Positions 36,348-44,430 are shown, counted from the first letter of the stretch. The stretch: DNA of 64,000 bases from Halorarius litoreus (GCF_024362405.1 NZ_CP101454.1:1054001-1118000); one strand, 5' to 3'. The notes: a model not told the origin generated them from the letters alone. Numbers and translations are program-made.

Positions 36348-37892
36348 ATGCCGGGGAACGGTACGACGGAGCTCGAAGGGTCGTTGCTCCATCTCATCGC
36401 GGAGTCCGAGACGTTCGAGGACGCGCTCACCGCGACGCTGCGGCTGGCGTGTGAGGGGAGCGGCTGGGAGTACGGGGAGGCGTGGCTCCCCGACGACGGC
36501 ACGCTGATCCCCGGCCCGACGTACGACCCCAGCGGCGGGTTCGAGGCGTTCCGCGAGGCGAGTTCGACCGTCACGTTCGAGCCGGGCGACGGCCTCGTCG
36601 GCCGGGTGTACGCGTCGAGCGAGGTCGAGTGGCTCGACGACCTCGACTCGACGACGACCTTCGTCCGCGCCGAAGCGGCCCGCGCCGCGGGACTGACCTC
36701 GGGGGTCGGAATTCCCGTCGCCGACAACGACGGACAGGCCATCGCGGTGCTGGCGTTCTTCACCACCACCAACCAGCCGGCCAACGACGCGTTCGCCGAG
36801 ACGGTCGCCGAGACGGTCGCGAAACTCGGTGGGCTGTTCGTCCAGACCCAGCAGCGGGAGGCCGACGCCGCCGAGCGGGCGTTGCTCGACCAGGTGCTCC
36901 AGACCAGCCCCGTCGGCATCATCGTCCACGACCCCGAGTCCCGGACCGAGCGGGCCAACCCCGCCGCCGCATCGCTCCTCGGCGTCAACGTCGAGACCGT
37001 CCTCGAGCGCGGCGTCGTCAGCGAGACGTGGGACGTCCGCGACGAGTCGGGCGAGCCGATTCCGGTCGAGGAGTTCCCGTTCTCGGTGGCGGTCCGGACC
37101 CGCGAGCCCGTGGTCGACAAGCGGCTCGTCGTCGGCCGCCCCGACGGCACCGACGTGACCCTCTCGGTCAACGCCGCGCCCGTCCTCGACGACGCCGGCG
37201 AGGTCCTCCGCGTCGTCGTCGTGTTCTCGGACGTGTCGGGGCGTGCCGAACACGAGGCCGCACTCGAGGAGAAGAACCGACAGCTGGAGTCGTTCGCGTC
37301 GGTGTTGAGCCACGACATCCGGTCGCCGCTGGCCGTCGCGACGGGCTTTCTCGAACTCGCCCGCGAGACGGAAGACCTCGAGTATCTCGAGAAGGTCGAG
37401 CGCTCACACGGGCGCATCGAGGAGCTCATCGACACGCTGCTCGTGCTCGCCCGGAAGGGGCGGATGATCCGCACGCTCGAACCCGTGGACCTCGGCGAGC
37501 TCGCCGAGGCGGCGTGGGAGCAGACCGAGACGGAGGACGCGACGCTCGACGTCGGCGACCTGGGGACGGTCGAGGCCGACCCCGTCCGCCTCAAGCAGGT
37601 GTTCGAGAACCTGTTCCGGAACGCCGTCCAGCACGGCGGGCGGGACGTGACCGTCCGGGTCGTTCCACTCGACGGCGAGCCGGGGTTCGCCGTCGAGGAC
37701 GACGGCGAGGGGATTCCAGAACACCTCCGTGCGGAGATGCTCCGCCCCGGCCACGAGTCCAGCGGCGGCGGCTTCGGCCTCGGGCTCTCCATCGTCGCGG
37801 CAGTCGCAGAGGGCCACGAGTGGGGGCTCCGCGCGACCGAGAGCGCCTCCGGGGGCGCGCGCTTCGAGTTCCGCACCGCCGTCGCCGAGTGA
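36348..37892 (+). CDS. GAF-PAS sensor histidine kinase
   Basis: 514 residues from ATG 36348. Domain order: a GAF domain (about 20-165, with WLDDLDSTTTFVRAEAARAA and LTSGVGIPVADNDGQAIAVL), a PAS domain (about 180-305, QVLQTSPVGIIVHDPES), HisKA with phospho-acceptor His322 in VLSHDIRSPLAVATGF, and a HATPase domain (NLFRNAVQHGG, DDGEGIPEHLR, GFGLGLSIV). No membrane helices, so it senses a cytoplasmic signal. No response regulator is adjacent, as is common in haloarchaea. Confidence 0.93.
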   Translation: MPGNGTTELEGSLLHLIAESETFEDALTATLRLACEGSGWEYGEAWLPDDGTLIPGPTYDPSGGFEAFREASSTVTFEPGDGLVGRVYASSEVEWLDDLDSTTTFVRAEAARAAGLTSGVGIPVADNDGQAIAVLAFFTTTNQPANDAFAETVAETVAKLGGLFVQTQQREADAAERALLDQVLQTSPVGIIVHDPESRTERANPAAASLLGVNVETVLERGVVSETWDVRDESGEPIPVEEFPFSVAVRTREPVVDKRLVVGRPDGTDVTLSVNAAPVLDDAGEVLRVVVVFSDVSGRAEHEAALEEKNRQLESFASVLSHDIRSPLAVATGFLELARETEDLEYLEKVERSHGRIEELIDTLLVLARKGRMIRTLEPVDLGELAEAAWEQTETEDATLDVGDLGTVEADPVRLKQVFENLFRNAVQHGGRDVTVRVVPLDGEPGFAVEDDGEGIPEHLRAEMLRPGHESSGGGFGLGLSIVAAVAEGHEWGLRATESASGGARFEFRTAVAE

Positions 37893-37945
37893 CGCCGCGC
37901 GGCCGACGTTGAAGGGTTTATCCGACTCCCCGCCGGAGTGAGGAC

Positions 37946-39796
37946 ATGGACATCTTACCGGACACGAGCGCGGTCATCGACGGCCGCGTGTCCGCGTACG
38001 ACGGCGAGATCGGGACGGTGTACGTCCCCGAGGCCGTCGTCGCGGAACTGGAGTCGCAGGCCAACGACGGCCGCGACGCCGGCTGGTCGGGGCTCGAAGA
38101 GCTCCAGCGGCTCGTCGAACTCGCCGACGAGGGGGCGTTCGCCGTCGAGTACGTCGGCCGCCGCCCGAGCGCGAGCGAGACCCACGGCGCGGGCGAGGGC
38201 GACATCGACGCACTCATCCGCGACCTCGCGGCCGAACACGGCGCGACCCTCCTCACGAGCGACGTGGTGCAGGCGGAAGTGGCGAAAGCGACCGGTGTCC
38301 CCGTCGAGTACATCGAACCCGAGACCGAGGACACCGGCACGCTCGCCATCGAGCAGTTCCTCGACGAGCAGACGATGTCGGTCCACCTGAAGACCGGCGT
38401 GAAGCCGATGGCGAAGCGCGGGGCAATCGGCGACATGCACTACCAGACCATCGGCGACGACGTCCTCACCGAGAGCGAGATGGCCGAGTTCGCCCACGAC
38501 GTGGAGGCGAAGGCCCGTGCCTCCTCGGAGGGGTTCGTCGAACTCTCCGAGCCGGGGATGAACATCATCCAGTTCCGCGACATGCGCATCGCCGTCGCCC
38601 GGCCGCCGTTCGCCGACGGTATCGAGGTGACGATGGTCCGACCCATCGTGAAGACGGACCTCGACGACTACGAGTTCGCCGACGACCTCCGCGAGCGCAT
38701 CACCGAACACCAGCGGGGCATCCTGATCTCGGGGGCACCCGGCGCCGGCAAATCGACGTTCGCCCAGGCCGTCGCGGAGTTCTTAGCAGAGTCGGATTAC
38801 GCCGTCAAGACGATGGAGAAACCCCGTGACCTGCAGGTCGGCCCGCACATCACCCAGTACACGGAACTCGGCGGGTCGATGGAGAAGACCGCCGACTCGC
38901 TGCTGATGGTCCGGCCCGACTACACCATCTACGACGAGGTGCGCAAGACCTCCGACTTCCGCACGTTCGCGGACATGCGGCTCGCGGGCGTCGGGATGAT
39001 CGGCGTCGTCCACGCGACCCGCGCCATCGACGCGCTCCAGCGACTGGTGGGTCGCGTCGAACTCGGGATGATTCCCCAGGTCGTCGACACCGTCGTCTAC
39101 ATCGAGGCCGGGCAGGTGAACACCGTCTACGACGTGAAGACCGAGGTGAAGGTGCCGCACGGATTGGTCGAGGAGGACCTCGCCCGCCCGGTCATCGTCA
39201 TCGAGGACTTCGAGACGGGCGAGCCGGCCTACGAGATCTACACGTTCAACCGGCAGGTCGTCACCGTCCCGCTCGACGACGAGGACGGCGAGCCCGCGGA
39301 GACGGGCGTCGACCGCATCGCGAAGAACGAGATCGAGCGCGAGATCAAGTCCGTCGCCCGCGGCCACGTCGAGGTCGAACTGAAAGGCCAGAACACCGCC
39401 GTCGTCTACGTCTCGGAGAACGACATCTCGACCGTCATCGGCAAGGGCGGTGGGCGGATTTCGGACATCGAGAACCGGCTCGGTATCGACATCGACGTGC
39501 GGACGCTCGACGAGCATCCCGGCCGAAACGCCGGCGGTCGGTCCTCGTCCGGTAGCTCCTCGGACAGTCGGGGGCAGGGCGAGATCGTCCAGCCCGAGAT
39601 CACCTCCCGGCACGTCGTCATCCCGCTCGGCGGCCACCAGGGCGAGACGGTCGAGGTGCAGGCGAACGGCGAGTACCTCTTTACGGCGACCGTCTCCCGT
39701 GGGGGAGAGATTCAGGTGTCGCGGGGAAGTGCGATTGCGGAGGAGCTGGAGCTGGCTATCGACCGCGGGAAGACCATCACCGTGGCGCCCCAGTGA
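37946..39796 (+). CDS. PIN domain-AAA-type ATPase-KH domain protein
   Basis: 616 residues. The N-terminal PIN nuclease-like domain (about 1-130) begins DILPDTSAVIDGRVS and keeps acidic residues in GEGDIDALIRDLAAEHGA and LLTSDVV. The ATPase, related to type II/IV secretion ATPases, has ISGAPGAGKSTFAQAVAEF near residues 260-275 and RPDYTIYDEVRKTSDF. A KH RNA-binding domain follows (NDISTVIGKGGGRISDIENR, near residue 500). This architecture is conserved in archaea and suggests an ATP-driven RNA-processing or quality-control role, unproven. Confidence 0.92.
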   Translation: MDILPDTSAVIDGRVSAYDGEIGTVYVPEAVVAELESQANDGRDAGWSGLEELQRLVELADEGAFAVEYVGRRPSASETHGAGEGDIDALIRDLAAEHGATLLTSDVVQAEVAKATGVPVEYIEPETEDTGTLAIEQFLDEQTMSVHLKTGVKPMAKRGAIGDMHYQTIGDDVLTESEMAEFAHDVEAKARASSEGFVELSEPGMNIIQFRDMRIAVARPPFADGIEVTMVRPIVKTDLDDYEFADDLRERITEHQRGILISGAPGAGKSTFAQAVAEFLAESDYAVKTMEKPRDLQVGPHITQYTELGGSMEKTADSLLMVRPDYTIYDEVRKTSDFRTFADMRLAGVGMIGVVHATRAIDALQRLVGRVELGMIPQVVDTVVYIEAGQVNTVYDVKTEVKVPHGLVEEDLARPVIVIEDFETGEPAYEIYTFNRQVVTVPLDDEDGEPAETGVDRIAKNEIEREIKSVARGHVEVELKGQNTAVVYVSENDISTVIGKGGGRISDIENRLGIDIDVRTLDEHPGRNAGGRSSSGSSSDSRGQGEIVQPEITSRHVVIPLGGHQGETVEVQANGEYLFTATVSRGGEIQVSRGSAIAEELELAIDRGKTITVAPQ

Positions 39797-39847
39797 GAAG
39801 TGACAGGCTGTGGTTCGTTTCGCTCGCGTCGATACCGGGGAGGTATC

Positions 39848-39864
39848 CCCAGGAACTGCCTGGG
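39848..39864 (+). terminator. Hairpin after the PIN-ATPase gene
   Basis: Perfect 6-bp stem CCCAGG/CCTGGG with loop AACTG, 52 bases past the stop, followed by a T-containing stretch (TAAGTTGTT). A smaller ATACC/GGTAT stem lies just before it. Confidence 0.35.
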
Positions 39865-39964
39865 TAAGTTGTTCAGGTTCCGGTAGAGAGCTGTGGCGTG
39901 GGTACCGCGACGAGTTCTACCAGCGTCAGCGGACGTCGCCGGAGTCGTGTCGAATACGGCGCGC

Positions 39965-40255
39965 TCATTCAGACTGATAGTCCCGAATCTCCCGGACCAG
40001 AACGAGGGCAGAGAGTATACTGCCAGCGAGAAGCGCGGCCCATAGGCCAGAACGCGGTTCCTGTGAGCCAGCCGCTCTAAATAGTGCTCCCGTCAGAAGA
40101 GCGGCGAGGATGAGTCGCGTCCGCGGGGAGACCATACCCAACCCACTCTCGGGAGTCACAAGAGGCTGCTCCCTCTGGGGGTGAACGAACCGAACCGCGA
40201 TGCTGCATACACCCGCTGTACCGATTACGAAGGCCAACAGGAGCGTCTTGCTCAC
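39965..40255 (-). CDS. Small three-helix membrane protein
   Basis: 96 residues. Three hydrophobic segments: LLLAFVIGTAGVCSIAVRFV, LILAALLTGALFRAAG and GLWAALLAGSILSALVLV, with short polar loops. Base composition is less GC-rich than its neighbours and the charge is less acidic than the window's norm. No family recognised. Moderately supported as a real gene. Confidence 0.55.
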   Translation of the reverse strand: MSKTLLLAFVIGTAGVCSIAVRFVHPQREQPLVTPESGLGMVSPRTRLILAALLTGALFRAAGSQEPRSGLWAALLAGSILSALVLVREIRDYQSE

Positions 40256-40380
40256 ACGATTCTCTGCGACTACCTCGCTCTCGTTCGGCCCCCGACCTCA
40301 CGAGAACAAGTCATTGCCCTGGGTGGTGGACCGGCGGCACACCGCCGCATACGTACCGGTGAAGCCGGCACGCCGACTGA

Positions 40381-40407
40381 GCGCTCGCTGACTCCGTTAG
40401 CGAGCGC
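40381..40407 (-). terminator. Strong hairpin downstream of the winged-helix gene
   Basis: Perfect 9-bp stem GCGCTCGCT/AGCGAGCGC with a 9-base loop, 24 bases beyond the stop of the minus-strand gene at 40431. A TTTT run (minus strand) lies between the stop and the hairpin. Probably part of a terminator or RNA-stabilising end. Confidence 0.45.
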
Positions 40408-40430
40408 AAAGGAGGTGCAAAACGTGCGTG

Positions 40431-40715
40431 TTAGTCGTCGGCCGCCGCGGGAACCGGGTTCCCGTTCTCGTCGAGTTCTTCGGTCTCGGGGATGATCTCG
40501 TAGAGGTTCTGGCGGGCGTCGGCGAAGTAGACGTCCTCCGAGACGATGTCGATGTCCTCGAGCCGTTCGAGCGCGTAGCGGACCGTTCGCGCCGAGAGCA
40601 TCGACTCCTCGACGATGCCCTTCTGGGTCATCGGGCCGTTGTATTCGAGCACCTTGAACACGAGTTTGGCGCTGGGTGGAAGGTCCGAAATCGTCTCCCC
40701 GTCGGATTCAGCCAT
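40431..40715 (-). CDS. Winged-helix (MarR/TrmB-like) regulator
   Basis: 94 residues. A winged helix-turn-helix fills residues 12-75: PPSAKLVFKVLEYNGPMTQK, then ESMLSARTVRYALERLEDI as the recognition helix and a wing in VYFADARQNLYEI. The C-terminal tail is acidic. Its promoter has a TATA-like GTTTAAAC palindrome about 30 bases upstream, indicating leaderless transcription. The small size fits a dimeric regulator or general DNA-binding protein. Target unknown. Confidence 0.85.
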   Translation of the reverse strand: MAESDGETISDLPPSAKLVFKVLEYNGPMTQKGIVEESMLSARTVRYALERLEDIDIVSEDVYFADARQNLYEIIPETEELDENGNPVPAAADD

Positions 40716-40739
40716 CGTACCTCAACGAACGGGTTCCAG

Positions 40740-40752
40740 CGGTTTAAACATT
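40740..40752 (-). promoter_or_regulatory. TATA-like box of the winged-helix gene
   Basis: Contains GTTTAAAC, an 8-bp palindrome that doubles as a TATA-like element, centred about 31 bases before ATG 40715. Confidence 0.45.
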
Positions 40753-40854
40753 GAGGGGACATCGGTGTCACTTGGGCCGTAGAAGCCCCGTACCTGCCAA
40801 ATTCGAGGAGTGTACTTTTATTACGGATACCCACAGTACGCGGGGCATTGAAGT

Positions 40855-40902
40855 ATGCACGGCGGGCGGAGGGACGGCTGGTGCGCGCGCGCCGCGCGCT
40901 AG
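40855..40902 (+). other. Possible 15-codon ORF with GC-only block
   Basis: ATG 40855 opens a 15-codon frame (MHGGRRDGWCARAAR) ending in TAG. A TATA-like CTTTTATTA (40815-40823) is placed about 36 bases upstream. The second half is the GC-only alternating run GCGCGCGCGCCGCGCGC (40883-40899). It may be a leader peptide, a small RNA or chance. The rest of the 240-base gap (40716-40955) shows no gene. Confidence 0.2.
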
Positions 40903-40955
40903 CGGCGGACCGCGGGTTCGGAGCGCTTTTCCCCCCACGGTGACGTAGAGCGGGT

Positions 40956-41270
40956 ATGGCGACTGACACGGCCGGCCGGTTCTCCCCGCACATGCGTGGG
41001 CTGACGGTCACCGCACTCGCGTCCATCATGGGCGTCGCCGCGGCTATCGGCTCCTCCGTCGTGACGGCGGGGGCAGCCACCCCGGCGACCGACCCCCTCG
41101 GGACGTACGTGCTGGCGGGGGCCATCCTCGTCCAGTTCCCGGTGTTGAAGGTCGTGGGCATCGACGTGGAGGAGTTCGGCGCGAAGGACTACCTCTACGT
41201 CGCGTTCATGACGTTCTCACTCTGGTTCGTCTGCTGGGGAATCCTGCTGTCGACGGGGACGACGTTCTAG
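40956..41270 (+). CDS. EMC6-like membrane protein
   Basis: 104 residues. Three hydrophobic helices: VTALASIMGVAAAIGSSVV, GTYVLAGAILVQFPVLKVVG and YLYVAFMTFSLWFVCWGILL. Arrangement and the DYLYVAFMTFSLWFVCWG end match archaeal EMC6 relatives; eukaryotic EMC6 is a subunit of a membrane-protein insertase (family knowledge). The stop is separated from the ABCE1 start by one base, so they are co-transcribed, which suggests a link between ribosome recycling and membrane insertion. Confidence 0.82.
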   Translation: MATDTAGRFSPHMRGLTVTALASIMGVAAAIGSSVVTAGAATPATDPLGTYVLAGAILVQFPVLKVVGIDVEEFGAKDYLYVAFMTFSLWFVCWGILLSTGTTF

Positions 41271-41271
41271 G

Positions 41272-43116
41272 ATGGCCGAGGACAGCATCGCGGTCGTGGA
41301 CCTAGATCGGTGCCAGCCCGACCGCTGTAACTACGAGTGTATGAACTTCTGCCCGCCCAACCGGACGGGCAAGGAGTGTATCGTCCCGCGCGAGGACCGC
41401 TACGAGGAGAACGAGCCGTACGAAGGTGGCCCGAAGCAGGTCTCCATCTCCGAGGAGATCTGTCTGGGCGAGACCTGCGGCATCTGCGTCGAGAAGTGCC
41501 CGTTCGACGCCATCGAGATCATCAACCTCCCGCAGGAGTTGGACGAGGAACCCGCCCATCGCTACGGCGAGAACGCCTTCTCGCTCTACGGGCTGCCCGC
41601 GCCGCAGGACGGGCGCGTCACGGGGATTCTCGGGCCGAACGGGATCGGGAAGACCACCGCGGTCCGCATCCTCGCGGGCGAGATCGAGCCGAACCTCGGC
41701 CGGTACGCTGACCCGCCGGACTTCGAAGAGGTGCTCGACGAGTATCGCGGAACGGAACTCCAGAACTACCTGGAGGCGCTCCGCGACGACGAGGTGACGG
41801 TCGCGCGCAAGCCACAGTACGTCGACAAGATTCCCGACACGTTCTCGGGGAACACCCGCCAGCTCATCGAGGGCGTCGACGAGCGCGGGGTCGCCGACGA
41901 CCTCGTCGAGCGGCTCAACATCGCGCCGGTCATCGACCAGGACATCGACACGCTCTCCGGGGGCGAACTCCAGCGCGTCGCGCTCGCCGCGACCCTGGTT
42001 CGAGATGCGGACTTCTACTTCCTCGACGAGATCACGCCCTACCTCGACATCGGCCAGCGCGTCGAGGCCGCACGCCTCATCCGCGAACTCGCCGAGGACG
42101 GCGACCGCTCGATGCTCGTCGTCGAGCACGACCTCGCCATCCTCGACCTCCTGGCCGACACGCTCCACGTCGCGTACGGTCGACCCGGCGCGTTCGGTGT
42201 CGTCACGACGCCGAAATCCACGAAGAACGGCATCAACGAGTACCTGAAGGGGTATCTCGAGAACGAGAACATGCGCATTCGCCAGCAAGCCATCCAGTTC
42301 GAGGAGCACGCGCCCCGGACGACGGCTCGCGGCGACGTGCTCGTCGAGTATCCCGCGATGCGGAAGTCGTACGGCGAGGGCGAGTTCTCGCTCGAGGTCG
42401 ACGCCGGGGAGATTCGCACGAACGAGGTGCTCGGCATCGTCGGCCCGAACGGTATCGGGAAGTCGACGTTCGCGAAGCTCCTCACGGGGCGACTGGAAGC
42501 CGACGAGGGCGAAGTCGACGTGGACCTCGACATCTCGTACAAGCCGCAGTACGTCGAGATCGACCAGCCGATGCGCGTCGACGCGTTCCTCTCGTCGATT
42601 ACGGACGACTTCGGCTCGTCGTACTGGACGACCGAGATCGCCCAGCCGCTCCAGCTGGAGCGCATCATGGAGCAGAACCTCACCGACCTCTCCGGTGGGG
42701 AGCGCCAGCGCGTCGCTATCGCGGCGTGCCTGTCGAAGGAGGCCGACCTCTACCTGCTCGACGAGCCTTCTGCGCATCTGGACGTCGAACAGCGGGTGCT
42801 CGCCACCCGGGCGATTCGTCGCTACACCGAGAACCACGGCGCGACGGCGATGGTCATCGACCACGACATCTACATGATCGACCTGCTTGCGGACAGGTTA
42901 CAGGTGTTCGACGGTGTCTCGGCCGAATACGGCCACGCCGGCCAGCCGGTCGGGATGCGCGCGGGGATGAACCAGTTCCTCGCGAACCTCGACGTGACGT
43001 TCCGCCGCGACCAGCGGACCGGGCGGCCGCGTATCAACAAGCCGGGCAGCCAGCTCGACCGCGAGCAGAAGAAGGCCGGCGAGTACTACTACGCGCCGAA
43101 CACGGACGAGGAATAG
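41272..43116 (+). CDS. abcE1: ABCE1/Rli1 ribosome-recycling ATPase
   Basis: 614 residues. The N-terminal Fe-S domain carries two Cys clusters: CQPDRCNYECMNFC and CLGETCGICVEKCPF. Two ABC domains follow: GPNGIGKTTAVRILAGE with TLSGGELQRVALAATL and FLDEITPYLDIGQR, then GPNGIGKSTFAKLL with DLSGGERQRVAIAACL and LLDEPSAHLDVEQR. All nucleotide-binding motifs are intact. ABCE1 splits ribosomes after termination and during quality control. Essential in archaea and eukaryotes. Confidence 0.97.
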   Translation: MAEDSIAVVDLDRCQPDRCNYECMNFCPPNRTGKECIVPREDRYEENEPYEGGPKQVSISEEICLGETCGICVEKCPFDAIEIINLPQELDEEPAHRYGENAFSLYGLPAPQDGRVTGILGPNGIGKTTAVRILAGEIEPNLGRYADPPDFEEVLDEYRGTELQNYLEALRDDEVTVARKPQYVDKIPDTFSGNTRQLIEGVDERGVADDLVERLNIAPVIDQDIDTLSGGELQRVALAATLVRDADFYFLDEITPYLDIGQRVEAARLIRELAEDGDRSMLVVEHDLAILDLLADTLHVAYGRPGAFGVVTTPKSTKNGINEYLKGYLENENMRIRQQAIQFEEHAPRTTARGDVLVEYPAMRKSYGEGEFSLEVDAGEIRTNEVLGIVGPNGIGKSTFAKLLTGRLEADEGEVDVDLDISYKPQYVEIDQPMRVDAFLSSITDDFGSSYWTTEIAQPLQLERIMEQNLTDLSGGERQRVAIAACLSKEADLYLLDEPSAHLDVEQRVLATRAIRRYTENHGATAMVIDHDIYMIDLLADRLQVFDGVSAEYGHAGQPVGMRAGMNQFLANLDVTFRRDQRTGRPRINKPGSQLDREQKKAGEYYYAPNTDEE

Positions 43117-43209
43117 AGCGCCGCAGTCACCAGAGGTGTTGGCATTTCGAATCTGGTTCAACCGCCCGGCATAGCGGAGCGATTCACCGCACTGAAACGC
43201 GCGTTGCCC

Positions 43210-43220
43210 GTATTCTGTCA
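43210..43220 (+). repeat. Direct repeat GTATTCTGTCA, copy 1
   Basis: Identical to 43281-43291, 71 bases further on in the same orientation, inside the gene-free stretch after ABCE1. Confidence 0.7.
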
Positions 43221-43229
43221 GGAGTTGGT

Positions 43230-43240
43230 TGCTGAATACA
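43230..43240 (+). repeat. Left copy of 11-bp inverted repeat flanking the HalOD1/HicBA island
   Basis: TGCTGAATACA; its exact reverse complement TGTATTCAGCA lies at 44521-44531. The pair encloses the HalOD1 gene and hicBA. Confidence 0.6.
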
Positions 43241-43280
43241 GAGGCTGTATGTAGCAGTAGGTTGAGGGGCGACTCGATCA

Positions 43281-43291
43281 GTATTCTGTCA
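43281..43291 (+). repeat. Direct repeat GTATTCTGTCA, copy 2
   Basis: Second copy of the 11-bp direct repeat at 43210-43220. Confidence 0.7.
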
Positions 43292-43296
43292 CGTGT

Positions 43297-43317
43297 CCCG
43301 GGCGTCTCTAGCCCGGG
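43297..43317. terminator. CCCGGGC hairpin
   Basis: Perfect 7-bp stem CCCGGGC/GCCCGGG with loop GTCTCTA. It could end the ABCE1 transcript, though it lies 180 bases beyond the stop, or belong to a mobile-element remnant. Confidence 0.3.
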
Positions 43318-43391
43318 GCCAATTCCAGTTTTCGAGTGAGCAGATCACACAGTACCCTCGAGCACTGGGTATGATGACAGTCTGTTTTGAT

Positions 43392-43655
43392 TCAGTTGCC
43401 GCGTGATGGGGCAATAGAGACAGTGACTAACCTATCGCTCCAAACCGAAACGAAGCTATCACTATATTGGAACGCGAGATTGCCTTCCAATTTCGAGTGT
43501 TCGTCCGTCTCTGAGGAAAACAATCTATTGAGCGCATCCACATCCAACGTGTCCTGAAGTGGAGGAAGAGCGTGGGGACAGCATTCTTCAAACTCAGCGA
43601 CAGCACACACGAGGGTATAACTCAGCGAGTTGTCGCCATTCACTGTGCGGTTCAT
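43392..43655 (-). CDS. HalOD1 output-domain protein
   Basis: 87 residues. The layout, with LSYTLVCAVAEFEECCPHALP, then PLQDTLDVDALNRLF, an acidic loop, then LAFQYSDSFVSVWSDRLVTV, matches the stand-alone HalOD1 domain found in haloarchaeal signalling proteins. Function of HalOD1 is not known in detail. The gene is less GC-rich than its surroundings and has a three-Cys N-terminal half, unusual for this organism, both consistent with recent acquisition. Confidence 0.7.
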   Translation of the reverse strand: MNRTVNGDNSLSYTLVCAVAEFEECCPHALPPLQDTLDVDALNRLFSSETDEHSKLEGNLAFQYSDSFVSVWSDRLVTVSIAPSRGN

Positions 43656-43747
43656 AACTGTCTATAGGGCTCCAGTGGTAAACATCTAGCAGTCTTTCAT
43701 CCATATAATCACAACAGAATGGTATTTTACCGATAGAGTCTCTGTAT

Positions 43748-43771
43748 CAAACGATCCAATCGGGTCGTTTG
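43748..43771. terminator. Hairpin between hicA and the HalOD1 gene
   Basis: Perfect 7-bp stem CAAACGA/TCGTTTG with a 10-base loop, about 100 bases past the hicA stop on the minus strand. The rest of 43656-43872 holds no gene that I can support. Confidence 0.35.
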
Positions 43772-43872
43772 TGACCCGCCCTCCTGACTGACTCGCGCTG
43801 TGAGTTCAGCACGGCAGTTGGAACTCCCTTCGTTTTCGACACTAGCGGTCGAATTCCAGACTTCGTCGAAGA

Positions 43873-44124
43873 TCAGGCATTGTGGTCGATCCACCCACAG
43901 AAGGCATCGAAATCGCGTGCTCCGGCGCTCTCGGCGATGCCTCGGAGCGTCCCGATACGGAGCTCATCGTGTAGTGGGACGGTCACTTGTCTGCGGTCCG
44001 TTTCGTTCGTCGGGTGTTCGTAGTACAACTGGGCGTGGTCCCCGGTCGTCCGTCGCCACTCGAACCCACCGGCGTTGACGAGGACCTTCACGACCTCCAT
44101 GACGGAGAACGTTCGCCGCCCCAT
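43873..44124 (-). CDS. hicA: HicA-family mRNA interferase toxin
   Basis: 83 residues, normal HicA length. The double-stranded-RNA-binding-like fold is visible: SVMEVVKVLVNAGGFEWRR, then TTGDHAQLYYEHP with the His expected to be catalytic (G-D-H where most have G-S-H), then QVTVPLHDELRIGTLRGIAE. HicA cleaves mRNA and is neutralised by HicB. It starts three bases beyond the hicB stop, antitoxin first. Confidence 0.85.
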   Translation of the reverse strand: MGRRTFSVMEVVKVLVNAGGFEWRRTTGDHAQLYYEHPTNETDRRQVTVPLHDELRIGTLRGIAESAGARDFDAFCGWIDHNA

Positions 44125-44127
44125 CGA

Positions 44128-44397
44128 TCAGTCAAGTACGTCCGGCGGCTCCTGGTCGCCCGTGGTGTTGTTCGCGGGGTCGATTCCCAGCGCACGAAGT
44201 TCCTCATCTGTGGGCTCACGGCCACGTTCGCCAGCGTGCAGTGCAACAGCGTCGTCGAGGTTGTCCAGCGCGGCGTCTCTGGACTCTCCTTGCGTTGTCA
44301 CGCCTGTGTCCACATCCTTCGCGATCCACCAGCCGTCCTCTTGCCAGAGACGAATCTCGCCGTCATTGGCCTCGCCGTCCCGAGTCGAACTGGCCAT
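44128..44397 (-). CDS. hicB: HicB-family antitoxin
   Basis: 89 residues from ATG 44397; an in-frame ATG at 44406 would add three. The HicB fold shows IRLWQEDGWWIAKDVDTGVT and the helix GESRDAALDNLDDAVALH. The acidic tail (EPTDEELRALGIDP) is typical of the haloarchaeal branch. It should bind HicA and repress the operon. A TATA-like ACTTATAC at 44423-44430 precedes it. First gene of the hicBA pair. Confidence 0.85.
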   Translation of the reverse strand: MASSTRDGEANDGEIRLWQEDGWWIAKDVDTGVTTQGESRDAALDNLDDAVALHAGERGREPTDEELRALGIDPANNTTGDQEPPDVLD

Positions 44398-44422
44398 CGT
44401 ATTCATATCTACGAGATTAGCC

Positions 44423-44430
44423 GTATAAGT
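44423..44430 (-). promoter_or_regulatory. TATA-like box of hicBA
   Basis: ACTTATAC on the minus strand, centred about 30 bases before ATG 44397. The adjacent GAATAC/GTATTC words could also serve HicB autoregulation. Confidence 0.45.

Larger units (their letters stand above)
43117..43391. other. Gene-free stretch with repeats
   Basis: No convincing gene. It holds an 11-bp direct repeat (GTATTCTGTCA), the left copy of an 11-bp inverted repeat and a CCCGGGC hairpin. Composition is more AT-rich than the flanks. Looks like debris of a mobile element, but no transposase fragment can be read. Confidence 0.4.

Noticed and set aside
40316-40378. Structured RNA gene in the gap with GGCGG/CCGCC and GTACCGGT words
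   Set aside because: Stems are short and do not form an extended fold that I can justify; only the 9-bp hairpin at 40381-40407 was kept.
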